Below, piece by piece: positions 45,212-52,687 of a DNA stretch of 64,000 nucleotides. This DNA is from Candidatus Chloroploca sp. Khr17 (GTDB lineage: Bacteria > Chloroflexota > Chloroflexia > Chloroflexales > Chloroflexaceae). The first letter of the stretch is position 1, and each line of letters begins with the position of its first letter. The position numbers were made by a program, and so were the translations under genes. Under the pieces are notes generated by a model. That model had not been told where the DNA came from. It saw only the letters and a list, made by a program, of their open reading frames with translations, and did no database searches. The stretch covers positions 124,001-188,000 of the forward strand of contig NZ_RYFF01000002.1 of assembly GCF_004138165.1 (NCBI RefSeq), given 5' to 3'.

Positions 45212-47263
45212 TCAACTTTCCGTGCTGGCATCGAGCACAGCCTGGGCGATCTGTTCACCACGACCTTGCGGTAGATAGACATAACGTCCACCCAGCCAGG
45301 CTGCCAGTTGTTGCGCTTCGCCTCGACTAACAAAGCTTCGTTGGGTGTCAATCACGACGGCACCGATCCCGGCTGCGTGCAAACGCGCACTTAGGGTCTG
45401 GACTTCCCGGCGCGCAACTTCCAGCCGGGTCTGCTTATCGTGGCTCGGGTCGGGGCGTAAGGGCACATTGGGCCGCCCATCGGTAATAATCACCATGGTG
45501 GTTCGATGAATGCCCCGTGCACGGGCCTGTTCAGCAACCTGATAGGCCGCGAGCAACGCCGCCGCCAGGGGTGTTCCGCCGCCTGTGGGCAGCACATCAA
45601 GGGCACGTTTCGCCAGTTCGACACTCTGCGACGGTGGCAAGAGCAATTCGGCCTCTTCCCCACGAAATGCCAGCAGCGCGACCTGATCACGATGCACATA
45701 CGCCTGCTGCAACAGCGCATTAACAGCCCCTTTTGCCTGGCGCATCCGGTGCAGCGCCATCGATCCACTGGCATCAACCAGAAAGCAGAAGAGCGTCCCC
45801 GCTTTGCTGCGATATTTCTTGATATGGAGATCGTCGGCTTTGAGCCGAATATGGCGTTTGTGTACCTCGGCGCGTGGTCGTTGACTCGCTTCTTCGTGGC
45901 GCACGCGTTGCCATGGTGCCGCAGCGCGCAGCGTCGCCACAACATCCAGCCGCCCCTGTGAGGGAAGTCCGGGGATCGAGCGAATATGCCGCCCACGCAA
46001 TCCCGAGGTTGTCCCGCGTGACCCACTACGCCCGTTGCGGCGCACCGTAAAGGGTGTCTCTAGCACATCAGGGGGGATTTCGCTATCGAGGGCCGCCAGG
46101 ATCAGATCCTCCACCGTCAATTCTTCCGGTGGGGGAGGGGGCTTCTCTTCTTCATCTTCGTTATTCTCTTCGCTCTGCGAAGGTGGCGGGGGCTCTTCGG
46201 ATGGCGGGGGCTCTTCAGGCGGCGGCGGTGGTGCCTCCATCTGAGGGGTACGGGTTGCACGTGGCAGCAGCACAAAACGCACAGCGCGCTCAAGATCCTC
46301 ATCAGCGACCTTTTCACGTCCAGCAAGTGCTGCCGAGGCCAGCGCCACCCGGGTCGCAAAAATATCAGCCCGATGGCCTTCGACGCCGAGCGCCAGCGCG
46401 GCCTGAATCAGTTGCGTAACTTGCGCCTCTTCGATCGTGACTTCTTTCAGCGCTTCGCGTGCCGCCAGCACCATTGCCTGCAAGAGCGCATCTTCATCTT
46501 CGAAATCACCGCTCAGGCCTTCAGGGAGCACCGGAGTCTTCTTTGACCGTTTCAGCTTCACCAGGCGTTCGCGGTCAAGCGTGAGATTACGGCGCACGAC
46601 CTCGGCGCGGGCGGGTGCAGGGGCCTTGGAGATCGGGGCGGCAATCAAGCCAATGCGATCCATCAGGTGACGCCGGGGCGGGCCTTCATCAGGATCATAA
46701 GTCGCAAGCAACGCAAATCGTGAAGGCTCAACCACACTCAAGCCTTCGCGTTCTACGCGCACCACTCCGCTATCGAGCGCAGCGAGCAGATGGTTAATCG
46801 TGCTATCGTCAAGCAGATTCACCCCATCGGCATAGAGCAGGCCACCGTGAGCACGGGCAAGCACCCCACTACGATGCACCCGTTCGCCCCGGGCAAGCGT
46901 TGCCTCGAGATCGAGGCCACCCAGCAAACGATCTTCCGTCACCCCGACGGGTAGTTCCACAAAAATCTGCTCATCAATCAACTGCGCAAAGGCACGTACC
47001 AGCGTGCTTTTGCCTGTGCCAACCCCGGCGGCAATCACCGCTCCACCAAGACCGGGATCGACTGCGAGGAGGAGCAGCGCCTGCCGTGCAGCATCAAGTC
47101 CGACGAGAGCCGAGAAGGGCATACCACACTGGGGAATCGTAACCAGAGGCATAGCGTTCACCTTACGCAAACCTGGAGCAGGCACAGACGACCGCTCAGG
47201 CCCATACTCAACAGGCAGCGCCTGAGCCGGCGCTGCCGATGGTCTGTCTGCTGCAAGCGTCAA
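45212..47263 (-). CDS. bchD: magnesium chelatase subunit D
   Basis: BchD is the platform subunit of the ATP-driven enzyme that inserts Mg into protoporphyrin IX. The protein has an AAA+ domain (SALVGLDAARQALLLLAVDP), a Walker A-like AGVGTGKS at 79-86, degenerate Walker B (LLYADGVNLL, Glu replaced), a Pro/acidic linker at about 345-390 (PPPPEEPPPSEEPPPP), then a von Willebrand A domain with MIDAS DASGSM at 497. The start is TTG 47263 just after the bchI stop, or ATG 47152 behind AAGGTG, which would give 646 residues. Confidence 0.95.
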   Translation of the reverse strand: MTLAADRPSAAPAQALPVEYGPERSSVPAPGLRKVNAMPLVTIPQCGMPFSALVGLDAARQALLLLAVDPGLGGAVIAAGVGTGKSTLVRAFAQLIDEQIFVELPVGVTEDRLLGGLDLEATLARGERVHRSGVLARAHGGLLYADGVNLLDDSTINHLLAALDSGVVRVEREGLSVVEPSRFALLATYDPDEGPPRRHLMDRIGLIAAPISKAPAPARAEVVRRNLTLDRERLVKLKRSKKTPVLPEGLSGDFEDEDALLQAMVLAAREALKEVTIEEAQVTQLIQAALALGVEGHRADIFATRVALASAALAGREKVADEDLERAVRFVLLPRATRTPQMEAPPPPPEEPPPSEEPPPPSQSEENNEDEEEKPPPPPEELTVEDLILAALDSEIPPDVLETPFTVRRNGRSGSRGTTSGLRGRHIRSIPGLPSQGRLDVVATLRAAAPWQRVRHEEASQRPRAEVHKRHIRLKADDLHIKKYRSKAGTLFCFLVDASGSMALHRMRQAKGAVNALLQQAYVHRDQVALLAFRGEEAELLLPPSQSVELAKRALDVLPTGGGTPLAAALLAAYQVAEQARARGIHRTTMVIITDGRPNVPLRPDPSHDKQTRLEVARREVQTLSARLHAAGIGAVVIDTQRSFVSRGEAQQLAAWLGGRYVYLPQGRGEQIAQAVLDASTES

Positions 47264-48373
47264 TTACGTCAGCACCTCTTCGACTGCACGTTCAATGCGA
47301 ACCGCGTCGTCCTGGGTTTCGAGGGGGTCTTTGCGGAGGCGATGGCGCAGCGCAAGATTGGCAATGCGCCGGACATCCTCCATGCGCACTTCGTTATGAC
47401 CCTCAAATGCCGCCAGTGAACTGGCAGCCCGGCTCAACGTCAACTCACCGCGATGCCCATCAATTTCGAGCTTCACACAGAGTTCAGCGATCTTGTAGAG
47501 TGTTGGGTCAGGCAACGTGACCTCAGGCAACCGTTTCTGGGCGCTTTTGATCTTGCGTTGCAACTTGGACGTTTCTTTCGCCCACTCGTCGACAAAGGTA
47601 AACGGATCGGTATCATAGGCGCGACGGCGCTTCACAATTTCGACGCGATCGTCGACACTCGTGATCGTTGTGATCCGGGCGTGCAAGCCAAAGCGATCAA
47701 GCAACTGCGGTCGCAGATCGCCTTCTTCAGGGTTGCCGCTACCTACCAGGACAAAACGTGCCGGGTGACGGATGCTGATGCCTTCACGCTCAACCACATT
47801 GGTACCACTGGCCGCTACATCGAGCAATACGTCAACCAAGTGATCCTCAAGCAGGTTCACTTCGTCAATGTAGAGGAAGCCACGATTGGCGCGGGCCAAC
47901 AACCCTGGGGCAAACGCCTGCACACCCTGCGTCAGGGCGCGTTCAATATCAAGCGTACCACAGACGCGGTCTTCAGTCGCGCCCAATGGTAGATCGACCA
48001 CTGGTACGGCAATGGTCACAGCTGACGGATGCCGCGCCGCCTTCTTTCCTCCAGGCTCATTATGCGTCGTACAGCGTTCACATAGCCCAGCCGTACGATC
48101 AGGCGAACATGAATATGGGCAACCAGGCACAGCCTTGATCGGTGGCAACATCGCCGCCAGGGCGCGCACGGCCGTCGACTTGGCGGTACCGCGATGGCCC
48201 ATCACCATCACCCCGCCAATCGTTGGATTCACAACACAAAGCAGCAGAGCCAGTTTGAGCTCGGCCTGACCAACAATTGCAGCGAACGGGTACGGAGGAA
48301 CAGGTGCAGAAGACGGGGGGACAGCACCATTAGACAGCGTCTGAGGAAGCTCAGGCTCAGTAGCCGTGGGCAC
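47264..48373 (-). CDS. bchI: magnesium chelatase ATPase subunit I
   Basis: BchI is the AAA+ motor of Mg chelatase. The 369-residue protein has Walker A GHRGTAKST (59-67, Ala in place of the second Gly), a Cys cluster (Cys85, 89, 98, 101) in the insertion after the P loop, Walker B GFLYIDEVNLL and sensor segments VGSGNPEEGDLRPQLLDRFG. A Pro-rich N-terminal 28 residues precede PFAAIVGQ. GTG 48373 is preferred because AGGTG lies 6 bases upstream (the open frame reaches 48418). bchD follows immediately. Confidence 0.95.
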   Translation of the reverse strand: MPTATEPELPQTLSNGAVPPSSAPVPPYPFAAIVGQAELKLALLLCVVNPTIGGVMVMGHRGTAKSTAVRALAAMLPPIKAVPGCPYSCSPDRTAGLCERCTTHNEPGGKKAARHPSAVTIAVPVVDLPLGATEDRVCGTLDIERALTQGVQAFAPGLLARANRGFLYIDEVNLLEDHLVDVLLDVAASGTNVVEREGISIRHPARFVLVGSGNPEEGDLRPQLLDRFGLHARITTITSVDDRVEIVKRRRAYDTDPFTFVDEWAKETSKLQRKIKSAQKRLPEVTLPDPTLYKIAELCVKLEIDGHRGELTLSRAASSLAAFEGHNEVRMEDVRRIANLALRHRLRKDPLETQDDAVRIERAVEEVLT

Positions 48374-48393
48374 AGTTTTCACCTCATTGAAAT

Positions 48394-48432
48394 GCGAAGT
48401 GCAACATGTAGCGAGCACACCTTACACTTCGC
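48394..48432. promoter_or_regulatory. inverted repeat in the bchI leader
   Basis: GCGAAGTG (48394-48401) and CACTTCGC (48425-48432) are perfect 8-bp arms, 21 bases upstream of the bchI start, in the 83-base gap after the 66-residue ORF. Confidence 0.45.
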
Positions 48433-48456
48433 GTCACACACGTTACCGAAACGACA

Positions 48457-48657
48457 TTACCGTTCGGAGCGTTTCACCACCGAACCGGCAGTAGGAACAC
48501 GCTGACCATTGCGCTCACGTCGCGCAAAGGCCGTGATATTGGTCCAGAAAAACGTCAAACCGAGTGCAAGCACCGTAATAATCAAACTTGCCCAGCACAT
48601 GAGCGCCGGGGTGATCGGGCCAATCATTTGCGTGGCCTCACCAAGACCTGCTGGCAT
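48457..48657 (-). CDS. small single-span membrane protein in the bch operon
   Basis: A 66-residue ORF (MPAGLGEATQMIGPITPALM...) with one transmembrane helix (about residues 18-40, CWASLIITVLALGLTFFW) and a basic cytoplasmic tail. AGGAG lies 7 bases before ATG 48657. It is not a recognisable light-harvesting alpha or beta polypeptide (no His in the helix). Position between bchX and bchI suggests a photosynthesis link; function is unknown. Confidence 0.65.
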   Translation of the reverse strand: MPAGLGEATQMIGPITPALMCWASLIITVLALGLTFFWTNITAFARRERNGQRVPTAGSVVKRSER

Positions 48658-48754
48658 ACCCCTACTCCTATCATTTGTCGCGTACGGTTTGACGCGAAGA
48701 ATGGCACCATGGAACTGTAGCTGATGAGCTTCCGAAGGACGATCCTTCTTGTCT

Positions 48755-48760
48755 ATTGTA
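48755..48760 (-). promoter_or_regulatory. extended -10 promoter ahead of the 66-residue ORF and bchI-bchD
   Basis: On the minus strand TGGTACAAT reads as an extended -10 (TGn-TACAAT), about 100 bases upstream of ATG 48657. No good -35 is seen. It would allow separate expression of bchI-bchD. Confidence 0.45.
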
Positions 48761-48822
48761 CCATATTGCTGCAAGTATGCTTCATCACCAGGGTGCCATA
48801 TAACCCGTTACAATGAGCTATC

Positions 48823-48990
48823 TTACCGACGCCACAGTGGATTAGCTTGTTCTGGTGACGTTACTTGTTGCGCTTCAAAACTATTGCACCAACTCCAGAA
48901 GATCGCGCTTGCCCACCAGCGCACGCGCAAGTGCCAGGGTGCCAACACATACTCGGTCAGGGCTACTTTTGAAGGGGTTTCTAGCTTCAT
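48823..48990 (-). CDS. 55-residue Trp-rich ORF directly after bchX
   Basis: An open frame of 55 codons from ATG 48990 to TAA 48823, beginning 15 bases past the bchX stop and preceded by GAAGGATG. The product starts MKLETPSKVALTEYVLAP and has a Trp-rich core (WHLRVRWWASAIFWSWC), ending NPLWRR. The hydrophobic part is too short for a sure membrane span. No family is recognised. The position and ribosome site favour a real gene, but only comparison can prove it. Confidence 0.5.
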   Translation of the reverse strand: MKLETPSKVALTEYVLAPWHLRVRWWASAIFWSWCNSFEAQQVTSPEQANPLWRR

Positions 48991-49005
48991 CGTGCCATCC
49001 TTCGT

Positions 49006-50232
49006 TTAACGATACAACGGGCTTGCCGGTCTTCTCAGGTCAACATAACGGTAGGGTTCCCCTGAGCGTTGCAAAGCGATCAGGATCGCCAGCTTGCTCT
49101 CAAGTTCATCCTCGTTGCCAAAGCAAATGGTTGTATTGCCATCAATCGTGAGGGTCATGCCCTTTTTCGGATCGTGATTGGCTTCGGTCACATACATGCC
49201 AAGGTCGGTGAGTAACCTGCCGACGACCCGGTGTGTCGCCGGATCAAGTTCAGGTTGATCGCCAACCGCTTGTTGCATCAAGCCCAGCTCGAAGGTCGGC
49301 ATCACCCTAGCCTCACGCCCGCCCATCAGTTCCTCGACCCCCGCCCCTTCGGGCACCAGATCGGGCTCGATGGCCCCGAAGACCTTCAAAAACTCGGCAT
49401 ACTCAAGCGGATGTACATCTTCCATCGCGACTTCGGGGAGGCTTCGGGTCATAATCTGGCGTGCCAGGCGGTCAAAGATGACCTCAAAACGTGGTTCGGT
49501 GAGGGCCAGTTGGCATGCATCGGCGAGCTCGCGAACGCCACGGTCAAGTGGAATACTTGCCAGTACCGGCAGATTAATCCGCTCGGCAAAGCGTTCGGCG
49601 ACACCACTCCCGTCATCCCGATTGACAATCAACCCGATCAGGCGCGTGCGCCCTCCCATCTGGGCAAAATAGCGGGCCGCACTCGCAATATTATTGGCCG
49701 CATAGAGGCTCTGGCGGTCATTGCCACAGAGGATGATCACCTCTTCGGCTAGCGACCGCGAGAGCGGTGTGGCAAAGCCTCCACAGACCACATCACCCAG
49801 GAAGTCCATCACAATATAATCAAGCGCCCACTGGCTCATCCCGAACTTTTCGAGCAGATCAAAGCCAAAGGTAATGCCACGCCCTCCACAACCGCGTCCG
49901 ACCTCAGGGCCACCAATTTCGCAGCCATAGACAGTCGCCTGATCCATTACCCGTGTCTTAAAGATGACATCCTCGGCGCGCAACTGATCTTCCCGGCCAG
50001 CTTCTTTCAACTCACGCCAGACATCACCGAGCGTTGGCAGGCTGACCCCTCCAAAGAGGGCATTGCAACTGTCGTGCTTGGGATCGCAGCCGAGTTGCAT
50101 CACCCGATTGCCAAGCAGGGCTAGTTTGCTCACCAGATTTGTCGTGAAAAAGGACTTGCCCATGCCACCTTTGCCATAGACGGCCAGCATCCGGGCATGG
50201 TTCGTTCCGTTTTGTCGCATTTTCGCAGGCAT
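49006..50232 (-). CDS. bchX: chlorophyllide a reductase iron protein, with C-terminal extension
   Basis: BchX is the [4Fe-4S] ATPase that feeds electrons to BchYZ for ring B reduction. P loop GKGGMGKS (20-27), Cys115 (GRGCGGRG) and Cys150 (GDVVCGGF) as cluster ligands. GGPEVGRGCGGRGI and FLGDVVCGG mark BchX rather than BchL. Length is 408 against about 333 in Rhodobacter. Residues about 345-405 (MTLTIDGNTTICFGNEDELE, SKLAIL, YRYVDLRRP) look like the C-terminal beta domain of FtsQ/DivIB. ATG 50232 follows GAGAGG. bchY and bchZ are not adjacent. Confidence 0.92.
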   Translation of the reverse strand: MPAKMRQNGTNHARMLAVYGKGGMGKSFFTTNLVSKLALLGNRVMQLGCDPKHDSCNALFGGVSLPTLGDVWRELKEAGREDQLRAEDVIFKTRVMDQATVYGCEIGGPEVGRGCGGRGITFGFDLLEKFGMSQWALDYIVMDFLGDVVCGGFATPLSRSLAEEVIILCGNDRQSLYAANNIASAARYFAQMGGRTRLIGLIVNRDDGSGVAERFAERINLPVLASIPLDRGVRELADACQLALTEPRFEVIFDRLARQIMTRSLPEVAMEDVHPLEYAEFLKVFGAIEPDLVPEGAGVEELMGGREARVMPTFELGLMQQAVGDQPELDPATHRVVGRLLTDLGMYVTEANHDPKKGMTLTIDGNTTICFGNEDELESKLAILIALQRSGEPYRYVDLRRPASPLYR

Positions 50233-50263
50233 GAACGCCTCTCTTTGCACGTCTAACTTTGAG

Positions 50264-51265
50264 TCAGACCTCGCTCGTTGCTTCGTCCTGCGGCCATTCC
50301 ACGACGACTTTGAGACAACTCGGATCTTCAAGGGCGAGCCGATAGGCGGCCTGAATGCGATCAAGCGGCACCCGGTGGGTCAGCAGGCCACTGACATGCA
50401 GATCGCCCGAGGCGATCATATCGCGCACGCGGGGCAGGTCACCATCGGCCCCAAATTGCCATTCGCGGGCCACCAGGATCTGTGCCTCACGCATAAAGAC
50501 CGGGGCATACGGAATGTTGATATGATCATAATAGCCGAGCAGCAGAACGCGCCCATGGTTAGCGAGCAGCGGCAGGGCCCCGACAAGCGCAGGCATCGAG
50601 CCAGTTGCCTCAATGATGACATTGATATTGGCTTCGCCGAGTGCTTCGTCTAGTGACTCGCGGGTAATATCAATGACCTGATCCGCCTCGGCCACAGCCA
50701 GACGTACGCCCACCCGGTCGGCGACCGCCACATGCTGTGCCCCCTGAATACGAGCGAGGCGGGCGGCCAGTTGCCCAACGATCCCCTGACCAAGCACCAG
50801 TACGCGGTCAGTCTTACGGATCTGGGCGACATTGAGTCCATGCAGTGCAGTCGCGGCAAGGGCGAGCACCACCCCGGTCGCCGGGTCAATCGAACCCAGC
50901 GGCACGACGCGGTCGGCCTCGGCACTGATATACTCGCTTTGCCCACCCCAGGCCGGGTTGACGCCACGGAAACAGCGGGCACCACCAACATATACCCATT
51001 GCCCTAGCAATTCCTGAGGGGCTTTGGCCCCCACCTTCACGACCTGGCCTACCGTTTCATAGCCGGGGACTACCGGAAAGAGCAGCGCGGGATGCGGCAT
51101 CCGGCCATCAAGCAGCATTCGCTCGGTTCCAGCGCTAATCGAGGTAAAGGCAGTGCGGAGTAGCACATCACCCGCCTGTGGTTCAAGGACTTGAACCGTG
51201 CGCAATTCAATGGTATTGCGGCGAGGGATGACTACGGCGCGAGATTTGATCGGCATGTGGGCCAT
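50264..51265 (-). CDS. bchC: 3-hydroxyethyl bacteriochlorophyllide a dehydrogenase
   Basis: BchC oxidises the C3-hydroxyethyl group to acetyl, completing bacteriochlorophyllide a. The 333-residue protein is a medium-chain dehydrogenase with TSISAGTERMLLDGR near the N-terminus, VPGYETVGQVV, and a Rossmann segment VLVLGQGIVGQLAARLAR. No structural zinc Cys quartet is seen, as in the family. It lies 31 bases upstream of bchX. Start ATG 51265, with ATG 51256 as an alternative. Confidence 0.93.
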   Translation of the reverse strand: MAHMPIKSRAVVIPRRNTIELRTVQVLEPQAGDVLLRTAFTSISAGTERMLLDGRMPHPALLFPVVPGYETVGQVVKVGAKAPQELLGQWVYVGGARCFRGVNPAWGGQSEYISAEADRVVPLGSIDPATGVVLALAATALHGLNVAQIRKTDRVLVLGQGIVGQLAARLARIQGAQHVAVADRVGVRLAVAEADQVIDITRESLDEALGEANINVIIEATGSMPALVGALPLLANHGRVLLLGYYDHINIPYAPVFMREAQILVAREWQFGADGDLPRVRDMIASGDLHVSGLLTHRVPLDRIQAAYRLALEDPSCLKVVVEWPQDEATSEV

Positions 51266-51331
51266 CGCTTTCTAGCGAATGTCGAAAAAAGGTATCTGCA
51301 ACTGGTGCAGATCATCAGGCCTCTAGGCACC

Positions 51332-51799
51332 CTACATTTGTGAGGCTGCCTGGCGGAGCGAACGGCGTTGGCGAGCTGAATTTACCCCTCGTATGATAAA
51401 TTGAACCGCGTTAAAGAGGTAGGTGATATAGGCAAAGACCATTACCCACATCACGGTGCGCGAGTCGGCTCCCACCCATTGCGCCACAAAGTAGAGGTTA
51501 TGCGTGATAATCGCAATCAGATTGCCGACATCTTCCCAGAAAAACTCTTTTGCCATGAAATAGTGATCAAACATATCATATTCCCAGAGCATTCCGGTAA
51601 TCGTGAGCGCCCAGATCAGCGCAATTTTGATCCAGATACTGATCGTTGCAATCAAGTATCCTTCGCCAGTGGCAAGATACCGTAGTACTAGGGCAAAGCT
51701 GATCAAAAAGACCACAAACTGGATCGGGGCCAGAATGATTTGTACTTTTGTCCAGCGTGAGCGTTCACGACGGCGTAATTGATCCTCAGTATACATCAT
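51332..51799 (-). CDS. bchF: 2-vinyl bacteriochlorophyllide hydratase
   Basis: BchF hydrates the C3-vinyl group, the step before BchC. The 155-residue membrane protein has MYTEDQLRRRERSRWTKVQI, ILAPIQFVVFLISFALVLRY, LATGEGYLIAT, an EFFWEDVGNLIAI segment and YITYLFNAVQFI, all as in known BchF proteins. The paralogue BchV is not excluded, since green bacteria may carry both. ATG 51799 lies after GGTGA. The gene is between bchC and a methyltransferase gene. Confidence 0.93.
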   Translation of the reverse strand: MMYTEDQLRRRERSRWTKVQIILAPIQFVVFLISFALVLRYLATGEGYLIATISIWIKIALIWALTITGMLWEYDMFDHYFMAKEFFWEDVGNLIAIITHNLYFVAQWVGADSRTVMWVMVFAYITYLFNAVQFIIRGVNSARQRRSLRQAASQM

Positions 51800-51812
51800 A
51801 ACAATCACCAGG

Positions 51813-52625
51813 TTAGCTATGCATCACTTCCGGTTCAGTGGTGCCAATGCGCGTAACATTCAATATAAACCGTTGTTCTACCATTTCGGGTTCGGTCAGA
51901 TCTGACCACGTTGCTTCAGCCCAGGCATGCACGCGCTCCATAACGGCAGCGAGCATTGTATCGCTGAGCACCCATGTCTCGGCATCAAAGCGTGCCGCCA
52001 TCCCAGCCAGGACGTCGGCTGGGCTGATGGAACTTACCCACGTGGCTGCTACCAAAGGTTCGCTCGTCGTACCGCCAGCGCGAGCCAGCGCTGACGTAAG
52101 CGCCGCCCCTGCGCCCGGTGGGCGGCTTCCAGGCATGAACTCAATGGCGGCCAGTCGCAGTTGCGTCCGCAGGCGTCCGACACACGAATCAGGGTCTCGC
52201 CAATCGCTGCCTTGCACAAAGAGCCCACCTGGTTTGAGGACACGCACGATCTCACTCAGGGCTGAACGCCAATCGGGCAAGAGGTGCAACACATGCACCG
52301 CAAGCACGGCCTCAAAGCTCTGATCCGGGAATGGCAAGTGCTGGGCGTCACCACAAATCAGTGCAAGTTCTACCTCGGCAGCTTTGGCTCGTTGGGCTGC
52401 CAGAGCCAACATCTCGGCTGAAATATCCAACCCAGCCACCAACCCACCGGCCTGAGCCGTCGGCAGCGCAATGCGCCCCGTGCCTACTCCCAGTTCGAGC
52501 AGCGACGCACACGAACCGGTCAGGCCCACAATCGCCTGACCGATCTGTGCCGCTACTTCGGGCGGATGGGCTCGTTGCGCATCATAGACCGAAGCTATAT
52601 TCTCAAAACTAAACGCAAGCGCCAT
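51813..52625 (-). CDS. SAM-dependent methyltransferase in the bch operon
   Basis: A 270-residue class I methyltransferase with ENIASVYDAQRAHPPEVA, motif I LLELGVGTGRIALPTAQAGG, LICGDAQHLPFPDQSFEAVL and IVRVLKPGGLFVQGSDW. It is UbiE-like and does not look like BchM (Mg-protoporphyrin methyltransferase) or BchU. GGAGAAGA precedes ATG 52625. It sits 13 bases from bchF and 62 from the transporter gene, so it is in the operon. The substrate might be a pigment or quinone; unproven. Confidence 0.85.
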   Translation of the reverse strand: MALAFSFENIASVYDAQRAHPPEVAAQIGQAIVGLTGSCASLLELGVGTGRIALPTAQAGGLVAGLDISAEMLALAAQRAKAAEVELALICGDAQHLPFPDQSFEAVLAVHVLHLLPDWRSALSEIVRVLKPGGLFVQGSDWRDPDSCVGRLRTQLRLAAIEFMPGSRPPGAGAALTSALARAGGTTSEPLVAATWVSSISPADVLAGMAARFDAETWVLSDTMLAAVMERVHAWAEATWSDLTEPEMVEQRFILNVTRIGTTEPEVMHS

Positions 52626-52687
52626 AACAATCTTCTCCGCAGCGAGCGTATAGTTGCTCGCTGCGGCATTCCCTTTAGCTCAACGGA

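Noticed and set aside
49006-50232. Assignment as BchL (protochlorophyllide reductase) or NifH
   Set aside because: GGPEVGRGCGGRGI and FLGDVVCGGF match BchX; BchL has GGPPAGTGCGGY-like and NifH GGPEPGVGCAGR-like motifs.
51813-52625. Assignment as BchM (Mg-protoporphyrin IX methyltransferase)
   Set aside because: The N-terminal and substrate-region motifs of BchM are missing; only generic SAM motifs are present.
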